Positions 51,463 to 60,844 of a stretch of 64,000 nucleotides of DNA are shown here, one piece after another. Every line of letters starts with the position of its first letter. The first letter of the stretch is position 1. The notes beneath the pieces were generated by a model, which was not told the origin of the DNA, did not search any database, and saw nothing but the letters and a program-made list of their open reading frames with translations. Source of the stretch: Arctic95D-9 sp035967665 (lineage in GTDB: Bacteria > Verrucomicrobiota > Verrucomicrobiia > Verrucomicrobiales > DEV007); contig JAYWLB010000046.1 in NCBI GenBank assembly GCA_035967665.1, positions 121,434-185,433 of the forward strand, in the 5' to 3' direction. Position numbers and translations under genes: made by a program.

Positions 51463-52872
51463 ATGAGTAATCAAGGAACAATCGTTCAGGTCATCGGCCC
51501 GGTTATTGACGCCGACTTTTCAAATGCAGAAAAGTTGCCGGAAATTTACAACGCGCTGGAAGTCAATTATGACGTCAATGGTGAGAATACCAAACTAACT
51601 CTTGAGGTGCAGCAGCACCTTGGAGACGGCTGGGTTCGCGCGGTGGCGATGTCCAGTACGGAGGGTCTCAAGCGTGGTCTTGCTATCGCCGACACAGGTC
51701 AGCCAATTTCAGTGCCGGTAGGTGAAGGCGTCCTCGGGCGTATCTTCAACGTGACGGGTGATGCTGTTGATGAGCGTGGTCCGGTTAACGCAACGAAGCG
51801 TTATCCTATTCACCGTCCTGCTCCTTCTCTCGTAGATCAGGCGACCTCGACAGAGATTCTCGAAACCGGTATCAAGGTGATCGACCTTATCTGTCCTTTC
51901 ACCAAGGGTGGTAAAGTGGGTGCGTTCGGTGGTGCAGGTGTTGGTAAGACAGTTGTTATCATGGAATTGATTAACAACATCGCCAAAGAGCACGGTGGTT
52001 ACTCAATTTTTGCCGGTGTTGGTGAGCGTACTCGTGAGGGTAACGATCTCTACTGGGAGATGAGCGATGCCGGTGTTATCAATCAGGACGATCTTTCCAA
52101 GTCCAAGGTGGCTCTGGTTTACGGTCAGATGAACGAGCCTCCCGGTGCCCGTCTTCGTGTTGCTCTTTCAGCGCTTGCGATGGCTGAGTATTTCCGTGAT
52201 GAGAAAAATCAGGACGTTCTTCTTTTCGTCGACAACGTTTTCCGTTTCTCACAGGCAGGTTCCGAGGTTTCCGCGCTTCTTGGCCGGACACCTTCAGCGG
52301 TTGGTTACCAGCCGACTCTCGCGTCGGAAATGGCTCAGTTGCAGGAGCGTATTACTTCTACAAACAAAGGTTCAATTACTTCTTTCCAGGCCGTTTACGT
52401 TCCTGCGGATGACTTGACTGACCCCGCCCCGGCAAACACTTTCGCTCACCTTGACTCAACCGTCGTTCTTGAGCGTTCACTTGCTGAGCTTGGTATTTAC
52501 CCTGCGGTTGATCCACTCGCTTCCACTTCGGCTGCGCTCAGCCCTGACATCGTTGGAAAAGAGCACTACGAAGTCGCCCGTGGCGTTCAGAACGTGCTTC
52601 AGCGTTACAAAGATTTGCAGGACATCATCGCAATTCTCGGAATGGATGAGCTCAACCCTGATGATAAACTGGCCGTTTTCCGCGCCCGTAAGATTCAGAA
52701 GTTCCTCAGCCAGCCTTTCAGTGTTGCTGAAGTTTTCACAGGTATTAAAGGTGTTTACGTTTCTGTTGCAGACACCGTTCAGGGCTTTAAAGAGATCCTT
52801 GAAGGAAAACATGACGCTGTGGCCGAGAACAACTTCTACATGAAGGCTAACATCGACTCAGTCGAGAAATAA
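51463..52872 (+). CDS. atpD: ATP synthase subunit beta
   Basis: The catalytic F1 subunit, 469 residues. The P-loop is GGAGVGKTVVIMELINN, followed by FAGVGERTREGNDLYWEM, ALTALAMAEYF-like SALAMAEYFRDE, the DNVFRFSQAGSEVSALLGRTPSAVGYQPTL region (Asp of the Walker B in VLLFVDN) and the DELSEED-region reading MDELNPDDK, so this lever loop has lost its usual acidic tail. The 32-bp gap leads to atpC. Confidence 0.97.
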   Translation: MSNQGTIVQVIGPVIDADFSNAEKLPEIYNALEVNYDVNGENTKLTLEVQQHLGDGWVRAVAMSSTEGLKRGLAIADTGQPISVPVGEGVLGRIFNVTGDAVDERGPVNATKRYPIHRPAPSLVDQATSTEILETGIKVIDLICPFTKGGKVGAFGGAGVGKTVVIMELINNIAKEHGGYSIFAGVGERTREGNDLYWEMSDAGVINQDDLSKSKVALVYGQMNEPPGARLRVALSALAMAEYFRDEKNQDVLLFVDNVFRFSQAGSEVSALLGRTPSAVGYQPTLASEMAQLQERITSTNKGSITSFQAVYVPADDLTDPAPANTFAHLDSTVVLERSLAELGIYPAVDPLASTSAALSPDIVGKEHYEVARGVQNVLQRYKDLQDIIAILGMDELNPDDKLAVFRARKIQKFLSQPFSVAEVFTGIKGVYVSVADTVQGFKEILEGKHDAVAENNFYMKANIDSVEK

Positions 52873-52903
52873 GCGATCTCTGTAAGCACTCCCGGATTTT
52901 TTC

Positions 52904-53305
52904 ATGAGACTTGATATTGTCACTCCAGAGAAGAAAGCGTTTTCGGACGAGATCGACAGTGTTGTCGTACCGGGAGAAGGGGGAGAGATGGGGATTTTAA
53001 AATCCCACGCTCCTCTTATCACCACTCTCAGGCCCGGAGAACTTCGCTACCTCAAGGATGGCGAAGAAACCTCTCTGGCGATTGGAACCGGTATCGTTGA
53101 AATCTCAAACGACCGTGTCTCAGTGCTCACTGACATGGCGATGGAAGAGGCGCATATTGACGAGAATGCTGTTGAGGAGGCTCTCAAGAGCGCTCAGAAG
53201 GCACTCTCTGAGAAGACGGCCCCCGAGGATATTGAAGCGGTCCAGATTTTGATTCAAAAGTCGATGGCACAGCTTCATATCAAACGTCGCCGTCGTCGTC
53301 TCTAG
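52904..53305 (+). CDS. atpC: ATP synthase subunit epsilon
   Basis: The F1 rotor cap and regulatory subunit, 133 residues. The N-terminal beta sandwich reads MRLDIVTPEKKAFSDEIDSVVVPGEGGEMGILKSHAPLITTLRPGELRY and the C-terminal helix pair is EAHIDENAVEEALKSAQKALSEKTAPEDIEAV. It is the last gene of the operon and a strong terminator follows at 53339. Confidence 0.95.
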   Translation: MRLDIVTPEKKAFSDEIDSVVVPGEGGEMGILKSHAPLITTLRPGELRYLKDGEETSLAIGTGIVEISNDRVSVLTDMAMEEAHIDENAVEEALKSAQKALSEKTAPEDIEAVQILIQKSMAQLHIKRRRRRL

Positions 53306-53338
53306 CATTTTTCCGTTGCTTCAAAGTCGGAAGCTTTC

Positions 53339-53369
53339 AAATACGATCCCTTCACGGGATCGTATTTTT
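53339..53369 (+). terminator. Terminator of the atp operon
   Basis: A 12-bp perfect stem (53339-53350 with 53356-53367) with a TTCAC loop runs into a T-run, 34 bp after the atpC stop. Confidence 0.92.
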
Positions 53370-53579
53370 GTGTACTGATTTGTGTACGGATGAATTGGGG
53401 GATTTTCTGTTCAAGGGTTGCGATGCGCATTCCCCCGGACAAGTCTGTTTATCCGGGCCTGCGGTGAAGCGGGGGCATTACGCGCTCGACTCTTTAGGAT
53501 TGCAGTCACTCTGCCGGATAATCTAAACTCTTTCGCGGGAGTAACTATTCAATTGCTGCCGAACTTCTTGAGAAGGGTT

Positions 53580-53882
53580 ATGTCAAAAGAGCAGAATGAA
53601 GATGCGGGAAATGGCGTAGGCGGCAGGGATGCAGCGCTTCCGGCGGAGTGTGTTGACGGGGTTTCCTGCAACGCAATCAATGAGAGGCCGGATTCAAACT
53701 ACTATATAGCCTTTATGAATGAGGCTAGGGAGTGGGAGGCCATTCACCTTCGATGCGATGAAGGGTGCGAACCGGGAGATTCCGAGCTGTTTGTCAGTGG
53801 GGCCAAAGTGGGGGATTGCGCCTATTTTGCGTGCAGTCGGGATGATTCAGGGCGGGGGCCTCTGGAGCCCAAGGCCCCGTGA
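53580..53882 (+). CDS. Uncharacterised small protein (100 aa), doubtful
   Basis: Not recognised. It is acidic, with seven cysteines scattered through ECVDGVSCNAINE, LRCDEGCEPGDSE and DCAYFACSRDD. No signal or helix is seen. It ends nine bases before the glycosyltransferase start and would fit as the first gene of that unit, but codon use and the lack of a known family leave it uncertain. The ATG 53580 is used because a longer reading from 53418 has no support. Confidence 0.4.
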   Translation: MSKEQNEDAGNGVGGRDAALPAECVDGVSCNAINERPDSNYYIAFMNEAREWEAIHLRCDEGCEPGDSELFVSGAKVGDCAYFACSRDDSGRGPLEPKAP

Positions 53883-53891
53883 ACGGTGGGC

Positions 53892-55262
53892 ATGATTGTT
53901 CATTTCTTCGGTTCCGATCCGAACAAGTTGAGTCTTTGCGAGGACAGTGCCCGGCGTTGCAAGGTCGAGAGTTATGTTTTTGCCTCGGAGGCCGGGGCAA
54001 TTCGGGCCAGATCAAAAGGGAGGCCGGTTGCGATTGCGTCAGAGAATATTCTCGTCAATAAGGCTCACTCGATTTACCGGGATTCAATTCATCAGCCGGG
54101 AAATCTGAGCGCTCCCCATGCCGAGCTGTCCATTATCGGTCAGGATGTCGAGCTTGATCAATCGATTACCCGGGTGCGTGATCTCAACAGTGGTTGTGGC
54201 GTTATTCCCTTCAATCATTCTCCGGGATTTCTCGCTGCCTTTGATCCGGCAGTTCCGATCGACTATGATTTCGGTCGTTACAGAGAGATTCCCAAGTTTA
54301 TATCGTTTTCGAAAGTTCCTAATCGAGACGGAAGAAGGGCCGCCGCGATGGCTGAGATGTTGCAGCTCTTCAATGGGGAGCCGTTCGATTTCTCAAATTT
54401 TCTTCAAAAGCGGATCGTCAGAGAGCTGATTACAGGGCTTTCCAGCGGGGAGCGAGTCGTTCCGTCAGAGGCAGGACGATTCGGAGTGGAGCGGATCGTC
54501 GCGGTTTGCGATAGCGGGTATTCGGATGATCTCTGGCGATTGATTCCCACCGTGGTTGGGCATCATCCGGATACGGATTTCATACTCTTTTGTGACGAGG
54601 CGGCGGAGGTAACGGCGAAGGAGGTCATCGCGAGAATGATCCCGTCGTGTGAGCACGTTCAGCTCCGGCCGGTAATCACAGAGGAGTCGATTCGCGATGC
54701 AGAGAAGCGTTTCAACGGGGTCAATCAGTCAGGATACTGGAAGCCGGGGCCGATATGGTGGAAGCTGGAGGCACTGCGGCGGGTTCTCGCGGAGAAGGCG
54801 GTTCCGACGCTGCTGGTGGATTGTGATATTACTTTCACGGCGCCGCTGAGAGATACTTTCTCCGGGGTTGATTTGGTGATGAGCCCCTTTTACTGGCCCA
54901 ATCCGGAGTTGAAGGTTCCGCTCCGTCCCGGAAGTCATAAGTATGTTCCGATTGCGGAGCGGGATGGTTGGTACAACGCCGGTTACATTCTTGCGACTCG
55001 AGTAGAGGTTGCGGAAACCTGGATGGATTTATACATGCAGTCAGTGGGCGGTTTCTATGAACAGTTTTGTATGGGATACCTTCCTCAGCGTTTTCGTCAT
55101 ACCGTCTTCGGAACGCCGCACAACTGGGGGCAGTGGCGTTGCGAGATCCCGCCGCCCGAAGTGGTGTCGGTGCACGCGCATCGCAGGACGGAGCATACCC
55201 ATGCCTACGGGCAGGCGATTCAGGAAGTCGCTGAAAAATCGGCGAACCAGTTTTTAAGATGA
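53892..55262 (+). CDS. Glycosyltransferase-like protein with unusual N-terminal domain
   Basis: A 456-residue protein. The C-terminal half (about 190-450) has a nucleotide-sugar transferase outline: IVAVCDSGYSDDLWRLIPTVVGHHPDTDFILF, then the metal motif of the DxD type as VDCDITF, IWWKLEALRRVLAEKA before it and YNAGYILATR after it. The first 190 residues are of a kind I do not recognise (HFFGSDPNKLSLCEDSARRCKVESYVFASEAG). The last four bases overlap the start of the sulfotransferase gene (ATGA), so the pair is coupled and likely acts on one glycan. GTG 53886 is an alternative start. Confidence 0.7.
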   Translation: MIVHFFGSDPNKLSLCEDSARRCKVESYVFASEAGAIRARSKGRPVAIASENILVNKAHSIYRDSIHQPGNLSAPHAELSIIGQDVELDQSITRVRDLNSGCGVIPFNHSPGFLAAFDPAVPIDYDFGRYREIPKFISFSKVPNRDGRRAAAMAEMLQLFNGEPFDFSNFLQKRIVRELITGLSSGERVVPSEAGRFGVERIVAVCDSGYSDDLWRLIPTVVGHHPDTDFILFCDEAAEVTAKEVIARMIPSCEHVQLRPVITEESIRDAEKRFNGVNQSGYWKPGPIWWKLEALRRVLAEKAVPTLLVDCDITFTAPLRDTFSGVDLVMSPFYWPNPELKVPLRPGSHKYVPIAERDGWYNAGYILATRVEVAETWMDLYMQSVGGFYEQFCMGYLPQRFRHTVFGTPHNWGQWRCEIPPPEVVSVHAHRRTEHTHAYGQAIQEVAEKSANQFLR

Positions 55263-55873
55263 TTTGTTTAGACTACCAACTTGCGTTCATTCACATCAAC
55301 AAGAACGGAGGCACCAGCTTCGAAGAGACCCTGCGGCCTTTCGAGACGGATCCTGATCTGGTGGAGAATCACGGGCCGGCTTTCCAGATGGCCTCGATAC
55401 TCGGCAGGGATGTTTATGAAAAATTGGAGACGTTTGCGATTGTGCGGAATCCGTTTGATCGTTTCGTCTCATCGTATGAATACCGGCGGCAAAAGCTTTC
55501 CCCTGTGGACGCCCCGGTCACCTGGTTGCCGTGGGAGACGAGCTTTGAAACTTTTATTCACGAGTGGGTTGTTCCGAGGCCGTTCAACCGCGAGCTGGGG
55601 CCTCAGGGATATTTTCTCAACGATTCTGTCGGAGAGGGGCCCATCGTGAAGCATATTTTCCGATTTGAAGACGGGCTGGATCAGGTCCTCGAATCCATGG
55701 TCCGGATTTGCGGGCTTCCTGAAGGTCTGCAACTCCCCGAAGTAAAGTTCAACGAAACGAAGCGACGCCCCTGGCAGGACTATTATAAAGGTAAGCCTGA
55801 GTTGGTAAAGATTGTGGCGGAGCGGTGTAAGGGCGATGATCGTTACGGGTATGATCTCGACCCCTTTTCTTAA
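55259..55873 (+). CDS. Sulfotransferase family protein
   Basis: Transfers sulfate from PAPS, probably to a sugar. It has 204 residues. The 5'-phosphosulfate loop reads FIHINKNGGTSFEETL (the family norm being HIPKTAGTS), and the 3'-phosphate site is AIVRNPFDRFVSSYEYR. The third, C-terminal block GDDRYGYDL corresponds to the DYxxF/Y end of the carbohydrate sulfotransferase type. It is translated from an ATGA overlap with the glycosyltransferase. Together with the FGE and sulfatase elsewhere in the window, it suggests the cell both builds and uses sulfated glycans. Confidence 0.85.
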   Translation: MICLDYQLAFIHINKNGGTSFEETLRPFETDPDLVENHGPAFQMASILGRDVYEKLETFAIVRNPFDRFVSSYEYRRQKLSPVDAPVTWLPWETSFETFIHEWVVPRPFNRELGPQGYFLNDSVGEGPIVKHIFRFEDGLDQVLESMVRICGLPEGLQLPEVKFNETKRRPWQDYYKGKPELVKIVAERCKGDDRYGYDLDPFS

Positions 55874-55991
55874 GTTAGTTGTTTATTCCGATTGTTTGCG
55901 ATTTCAGGAAAGATTTTCCTTTTGCGAGTGGCACGCCGGTTTCATGGTATCCGGGGTCGGGAATTGATCCGGTCCCTCTATTTCTTTCATC

Positions 55992-57644
55992 ATGACAGGT
56001 TTGCATCAGTTTTTCACTCCCATCGATTGGATGGTCGTTTTCGGCTATTTGCTTCTTACGACGCTCGTGGGGCATCGAATGCGGGGGAAGCAGGCGAGTA
56101 TTAAAGATTTCTTTCTCGGCGGGCGGTCTCTCCCCTGGCCGGCAGTGAGTGGATCGATTATCGCAACAGAGATCAGCGGGGTCACTTTTATCGGTGTTCC
56201 CGGTGCGGTCATGGCCCTGCAGGGGGATTTTACGTATCTGCAGTGGGCGATAGGGTCGATCATTGCCCGCATCATTGTGGGGATTTTCTTTGTGAAGGTC
56301 TTCTATGAAAAGGATATCTACAGTCCCTATGACTACATGGGGAATCGTCTCGGAAACGGGGTGAAGCGGCTCGCTACGGTGTTGTTTACGGTAGGTAGTA
56401 TTCTCGCGCAGAGCGTCAGGGTCCTCGTGGCTGCATTGCCGCTCAAGATCGTGACACCGCTTCCTTTTGAGTGGTGTATCATTCTGATTGGTGTCGTTGC
56501 GATCGGTTGGACATTGATGGGAGGGATGAGAACTGTGATCTGGACGGATGTGATGCAGTTCGGCCTCTTTGTGGTCGGAGGTTTGACCGCTCTGATATGG
56601 ATGGTGGGCAGTTTTCCGGGGGGATGGGATACTCTCATTTCGACGGCGAGTTCAGTTCAGCAGTTCGATGGATCAGTGGTCGATAAGCTCCAGATCTGGA
56701 ATTTCAGTCTCGATCCTGATGTGGAGTTTACTTTCTGGGTCGCTCTCTTTGCCGTTCCGTTCCTGAATCTCAATGCCTTTGGCGTGGACCAGTTGAATGC
56801 GCAGCGAATGTTTTGCTGTCAGAACCCCTCTCATGCGAGGAAGGCGATCATCTGGAGTTCGTTCGGTCAACTCGTGACGGTCCTGATGCTTTTTGTGGGA
56901 GCCGCTCTCTTCACCTTTTACCAACTCAATCCGCCAACGGATCCAATGATCATGGACGCGATGAAATGGGAAGGCGGCCAACCGGGTGAGGGCGACATGG
57001 TATTTCCGGTCTGGATTGTCACAGAGCTTCCCGTGGCTCTTCGCGGGTTGATTCTCGCGGGGATTTTCGCAGCTGCCATTTCCAGTCTCGATTCAATTTT
57101 GGCCGCTCTCAGCCAGACAACCCTTTCACTGTTGAAGAAAACCGATCAGGATCTCTCCGATAGTGAGCACATGAGCATGGTGAAACTGTCGAGGTTTCTG
57201 GTTCTCGTCTGGGGAATCATTCTGACCGGATTCACCTTTATCCTCGTGGCGGTGAAGGACAAAACCGATATCAATATTCTCCCTCTGGCCTTCGGGATGA
57301 CCTCCTACACGGTGGGGCCGCTACTCGGCATGTTTCTCGTTGCGCTTCTCGGCAAGGGGAGGGGAAGTGTTCCCGGCCTCGTTCTCGGAGCCGTCATTTC
57401 CTTTGTTCTCGTCGTCTTCGTCCGAACCGACGTTTGGGTGCTTTTTATGACGAATGATCTGGCACAGTTTCTCGCGTCCCTTCCCACCTACGATTTGATC
57501 GGAGATCCCTTAAGCGATGCCGCTTTGAGCGTGAAATCGACAGTTGCTTCCGCCTGGATGTGGCCGGTTACTACCATCGTGACCTTTGTTCTCGGAGTGG
57601 TTTCCGGTCAGCTGTTTGGGAAATCAGGAACTTCGGAAGAGTAA
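55992..57644 (+). CDS. Sodium:solute symporter (SSS family)
   Basis: A 550-residue membrane transporter with about 13 helices. The hallmarks are FFLGGRSLPWPAVSGSIIATEISGVTFIGVPG near the start, IYSPYDYMGNRLG, MGGMRTVIWTDVMQFGLFVVGG and FAAAISSLDSILAALSQTTLSLL, the last being the Na+-site helix. The family moves sugars, amino acids, carboxylates or sialic acid; the substrate here is unknown. It is a single gene, 118 bp after the sulfotransferase. Confidence 0.92.
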   Translation: MTGLHQFFTPIDWMVVFGYLLLTTLVGHRMRGKQASIKDFFLGGRSLPWPAVSGSIIATEISGVTFIGVPGAVMALQGDFTYLQWAIGSIIARIIVGIFFVKVFYEKDIYSPYDYMGNRLGNGVKRLATVLFTVGSILAQSVRVLVAALPLKIVTPLPFEWCIILIGVVAIGWTLMGGMRTVIWTDVMQFGLFVVGGLTALIWMVGSFPGGWDTLISTASSVQQFDGSVVDKLQIWNFSLDPDVEFTFWVALFAVPFLNLNAFGVDQLNAQRMFCCQNPSHARKAIIWSSFGQLVTVLMLFVGAALFTFYQLNPPTDPMIMDAMKWEGGQPGEGDMVFPVWIVTELPVALRGLILAGIFAAAISSLDSILAALSQTTLSLLKKTDQDLSDSEHMSMVKLSRFLVLVWGIILTGFTFILVAVKDKTDINILPLAFGMTSYTVGPLLGMFLVALLGKGRGSVPGLVLGAVISFVLVVFVRTDVWVLFMTNDLAQFLASLPTYDLIGDPLSDAALSVKSTVASAWMWPVTTIVTFVLGVVSGQLFGKSGTSEE

Positions 57645-58069
57645 AATATTAAAAAGTCTTGATTTGTTTTCTGAAAAATAGAGTTTGTTTTACTCAGCTG
57701 AATTCTTGCTCGAAATCAAAGGTCAAAATTTTGAAAAAGCCGCATTTCGTTGTTTTTTTGGGTTGTCCTTTTCTGTCTGAAATGTAACGGTCTCGTTACA
57801 CGCTTCGCACACCGCTTCTGCCCGTTCCGCTTTATTCCCTGAGATTGAGGTTATTACTTCAATTGAGATGTATTGTCGGGGAAAAGTGAAAAGCAGGCGG
57901 GTCCGGCCACTCTTCTCAGATATTTCGTTGATGGGATTGTGCTCAAGTTAGATTTGTAACACGCTTATAATGAGCGAATTGTGAATTTAGTGATCCGCTT
58001 CTGTGCTCTTGTGTGTAAATACGTTCCACTCACAACCGCCAGCCCGAACCCGACACCGTTTTCCCGAGA
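57645..58069 (+). promoter_or_regulatory. AT-rich 425-bp region upstream of dnaA
   Basis: The stretch has AT-rich blocks at 57645-57780, the perfect inverted repeat TGTAACG/CGTTACA (57783-57789, 57794-57800) and two copies of a ten-base sequence, TTACACGCTT (57796) and TAACACGCTT (57957). It should hold the dnaA promoter and perhaps the replication origin. I find no cluster of classical TTATCCACA boxes, so an origin call is not made. Confidence 0.4.
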
Positions 58070-59584
58070 ATGCACAATATCTACCCTCTCAATGTAGAAG
58101 AACCTTTAGAAAGACAACAACTTAACACTCTTTGGAAACTAGTTTCAGATGACCTCAGGACTGATCTCGGCGATCCACTTTTCGATCGCTGGTTTACGGG
58201 GTTTCACCTGGACTCCGTGGATCCAAATGGGGTTGTGTTGTCTGCACCCGGCTCGATGTATGCCATCTGGGTCGAAGAGAATTTTAGAGATTCAGTAATA
58301 TCAACATTTCAGAAATATCTGTCGAAATGTGACAAATTTCGCGTGTCCGTGGTCGCTCCCGCGGAGGATGCGCTTGAACCTGAGCCTGAAGTGGCGATCG
58401 AGGAAGTCTCCGGAAAGGGGAGGGTCCTCTCGCAGACAATCAGCAAGTCCAAATTGCTCGAACGCGGTCTTTCGGCAGGATTGGTTGAGAACTTCCGTTT
58501 CGATAATTTCGTTGCCGGTGAGAACTGTGATTTGGCATTAGCTGCCGCGAAAGCGGTCGCTGATGATCCGGGGCGGACTTATCAGCCTCTTTATTTTAAC
58601 TCCGCCTGCGGCCTTGGAAAGACACACCTGCTCAATGCTATCGGGTGGGAGTCGCTCCGCCAGCGTCCTAAGTCGAAGATCATCTCCGTGACTGCGGAGC
58701 AGTTTGCCAACGACTACATTGATGCGATTCAGAACAATTCGCTCGCTGCATTTCGGAAGCGTTATCGCGAAGCCGATCTGTTAATTATCGATGATGTTCA
58801 GTTTCTGGGGAGGAAAGAGGGATTGCAGAGAGAATTTTTTCATACCTTTAATCGATTGAATGATCAGCGGAAGCAGGTGGTCCTCGCGAGTGATTGTCCC
58901 GCCTCTGAGATTAATGCGCTCGAAGACCGGCTGGTATCCCGTTTTCAGTCGGGATTGAGTGCTGAGATCCATCGTCCCGGACTCGAGACTCGTGCTGCGA
59001 TTCTCCGCAGGAAGCGTGACGATTGGGAGATGAAGGTCAGCGATGATCTCATCAATGCGATTGTTGAGCGGGTGAAAGGAAATGTCCGTGTTCTCGAAGG
59101 TGCTCTCATCCGTGTTGCCATGGTGGCGACGATGAATGAAGAGGAACTGACCACGGCGGATGTTCACGAGGTGATCGCCGATATTTGTGACGTTCAGGAA
59201 GGGCGACAGCTTGATGCTGAGGAGATTAAGCGCGCTGTTTCCGAGCAGTATGATGTCAGTGTGCCTCTGATTAACGGAAAGAAGCGGACCGCGCGGGTCG
59301 CTGAGGCGAGGCAGGTTGCCATGTTTCTCTGCCGCCAGCTCACGGAGCTTTCTCTGGTTGAAGTTGCAGCCTGTTTTGCGAAGGATCACGGAACCGTGAT
59401 CTATGCAGTAAAAAAGGTGAAAAAGCGTTGTGAGGATTCCGCATCCTTCAAGAGCACCGTCGAATTGATCAAGCGCCGTCTCGTCAGAGGCGGGGGCACT
59501 CAAAACCCGAGAGGTAACGATCCTGTCGTCCCCGATAACGATCAATTTACCAGTTTTCGAAAATTTTCTCCTAAAGGGAAGTAA
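58070..59584 (+). CDS. dnaA: Chromosomal replication initiator DnaA
   Basis: Binds the origin and opens it for replication. It has 504 residues with a domain I of about 90 residues, a linker to about 145, the AAA+ domain and domain IV. Walker A is ACGLGKTHLLNAI with Lys184 (the usual GGVGLGKTH has ACG here), Walker B is LLIIDDVQFL at 238-247, sensor 2 region is VKGNVRVLEGALIR. The box-binding motif is FAKDHGTVIYAVKKV, with Gly in place of the usual Thr after DH. dnaN follows by 71 bp, the standard pair. Confidence 0.96.
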   Translation: MHNIYPLNVEEPLERQQLNTLWKLVSDDLRTDLGDPLFDRWFTGFHLDSVDPNGVVLSAPGSMYAIWVEENFRDSVISTFQKYLSKCDKFRVSVVAPAEDALEPEPEVAIEEVSGKGRVLSQTISKSKLLERGLSAGLVENFRFDNFVAGENCDLALAAAKAVADDPGRTYQPLYFNSACGLGKTHLLNAIGWESLRQRPKSKIISVTAEQFANDYIDAIQNNSLAAFRKRYREADLLIIDDVQFLGRKEGLQREFFHTFNRLNDQRKQVVLASDCPASEINALEDRLVSRFQSGLSAEIHRPGLETRAAILRRKRDDWEMKVSDDLINAIVERVKGNVRVLEGALIRVAMVATMNEEELTTADVHEVIADICDVQEGRQLDAEEIKRAVSEQYDVSVPLINGKKRTARVAEARQVAMFLCRQLTELSLVEVAACFAKDHGTVIYAVKKVKKRCEDSASFKSTVELIKRRLVRGGGTQNPRGNDPVVPDNDQFTSFRKFSPKGK

Positions 59585-59655
59585 GTGCAGCGTTTACCTT
59601 ACTATTGACGTAAAGTGAGGCGGGGTACAAGATTCCGTTTCCCGCGTATATAGAA

Positions 59656-60753
59656 ATGAAGTTTCAGATCGACAAAGACGTATTCCAGGACGCGCTCAAC
59701 CAGGTTCAGCACGTTGTCAGTTCACGCACCACGCTGCCTATTTTATCCAACGTCCTTATCGAAGCGGACGAACTTGGTTTACAGCTTTCCACAACTGACC
59801 TGGATGTGACGATTACCGTGCGGGTGCCCGCAGATGTTTCGGTGACGGGTGCAACGACGATGCCGGCTCGACGTCTTGCCAGCATTGTTCGCGAGTTGCC
59901 CACCAGTGAGATTAAGATTGAGGTCAACGAAGACAATGCCGCCACGGTGCGGAGCGGTCCCAGTTTCTTCAAAATTCTGGGTCTTCCGAATTCTGAGTTC
60001 CCTGTCATCGGGGAGTTTGGTGATGCCAAGGAGTTTACGATCGATCAGAAGTTGCTGAAAGATGCGCTTCGCAAAACCGCCTACGCGATTTCCACTGACG
60101 AGACACGCTACGTGCTCAATGGTGTGAACTGCATTATCGGCGAGGGAATGCTCACGTTGGTCGCCACCGATGGACGTCGTCTCGCGATGGTCGAGCAGGA
60201 TCTTGAGTTTCCGGCAGGCAACGAGTCAGCAGTGATCATCCCGACAAAAGCGGTGAATGAGTTGCAGCGTCTTCTCAAAGATTCCGGCGAGATGAAAGTG
60301 TCGCTGACGAACAACCAGGCTTCGTTTCAGCTGAACGAAAGCCACCTCATTACCAAGTTGATCGAGGGGAACTATCCGAATTTCCGTCAGGTCATTCCGG
60401 GCGAAGCGAAATACCGTGTCACGGTTGAGCGCGAAGTGCTTCACAGCGCGGTTAAGCGGGTTGCCCTGCTCGTAAACGAGAAGACCAACTCGATTAAATT
60501 CACATTCGCCGATAACCAGGTTTCGATTGCTGCCAATTCCCCGGAAATCGGTGAGGCTGAAGAGAGCATCGATGTGAAGTATGACGGCCCCAGAATCGTC
60601 GTCGCCTTCAACCCTGAATTTGTCATGGCACCGCTCCGCAATTTGGATCAGGACGAAGTCTACATCGACCTGATCGATGAGAGCAGTCCCGGCGTTCTCA
60701 AGATCGACGAGCCGTTTCTTTACGTCATCATGCCGATGCGCGTAGCAGGCTGA
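59656..60753 (+). CDS. dnaN: DNA polymerase III beta sliding clamp
   Basis: The processivity clamp, 365 residues of three repeated clamp domains. It starts MKFQIDKDVFQDALNQVQHVVSSRTTLPILSNVLIEA, has GVNCIIGEGMLTLVATDGRRLAMVEQDL in the second domain and closes with the beta-clamp C-terminus YVIMPMRVAG. The length is standard. It follows dnaA, while recF and gyrB, often next in order, are not here; hisH lies on the other strand. Confidence 0.96.
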   Translation: MKFQIDKDVFQDALNQVQHVVSSRTTLPILSNVLIEADELGLQLSTTDLDVTITVRVPADVSVTGATTMPARRLASIVRELPTSEIKIEVNEDNAATVRSGPSFFKILGLPNSEFPVIGEFGDAKEFTIDQKLLKDALRKTAYAISTDETRYVLNGVNCIIGEGMLTLVATDGRRLAMVEQDLEFPAGNESAVIIPTKAVNELQRLLKDSGEMKVSLTNNQASFQLNESHLITKLIEGNYPNFRQVIPGEAKYRVTVEREVLHSAVKRVALLVNEKTNSIKFTFADNQVSIAANSPEIGEAEESIDVKYDGPRIVVAFNPEFVMAPLRNLDQDEVYIDLIDESSPGVLKIDEPFLYVIMPMRVAG

Positions 60754-60797
60754 TTGCGATCCGGTTTTAACCGGATCAAATGATGCCTTGCAACAGC

Positions 60798-60828
60798 CGG
60801 TTGAACCTCGTCCGGGTTCAACCGTTTT
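60798..60828 (+). terminator. Terminator of dnaN
   Basis: A 10-bp perfect stem (60798-60807 with 60815-60824) and a 7-base loop are followed by TTTT. A second perfect hairpin (60758-60766 with 60769-60777) lies just upstream, starting five bases after the stop codon. Confidence 0.65.
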
Positions 60829-60844
60829 CCCGGTGTGAAGCTCT

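Noticed and set aside
53418..53579. Upstream extension of the 100-residue protein
   Set aside because: The added 54 residues are arginine-rich without known features, and the frame begins close to the atp terminator.
57645..58069. Replication origin call
   Set aside because: The position before dnaA and the AT-rich blocks fit, but I found no cluster of TTATCCACA-like boxes on either strand, and the window is too short for skew.
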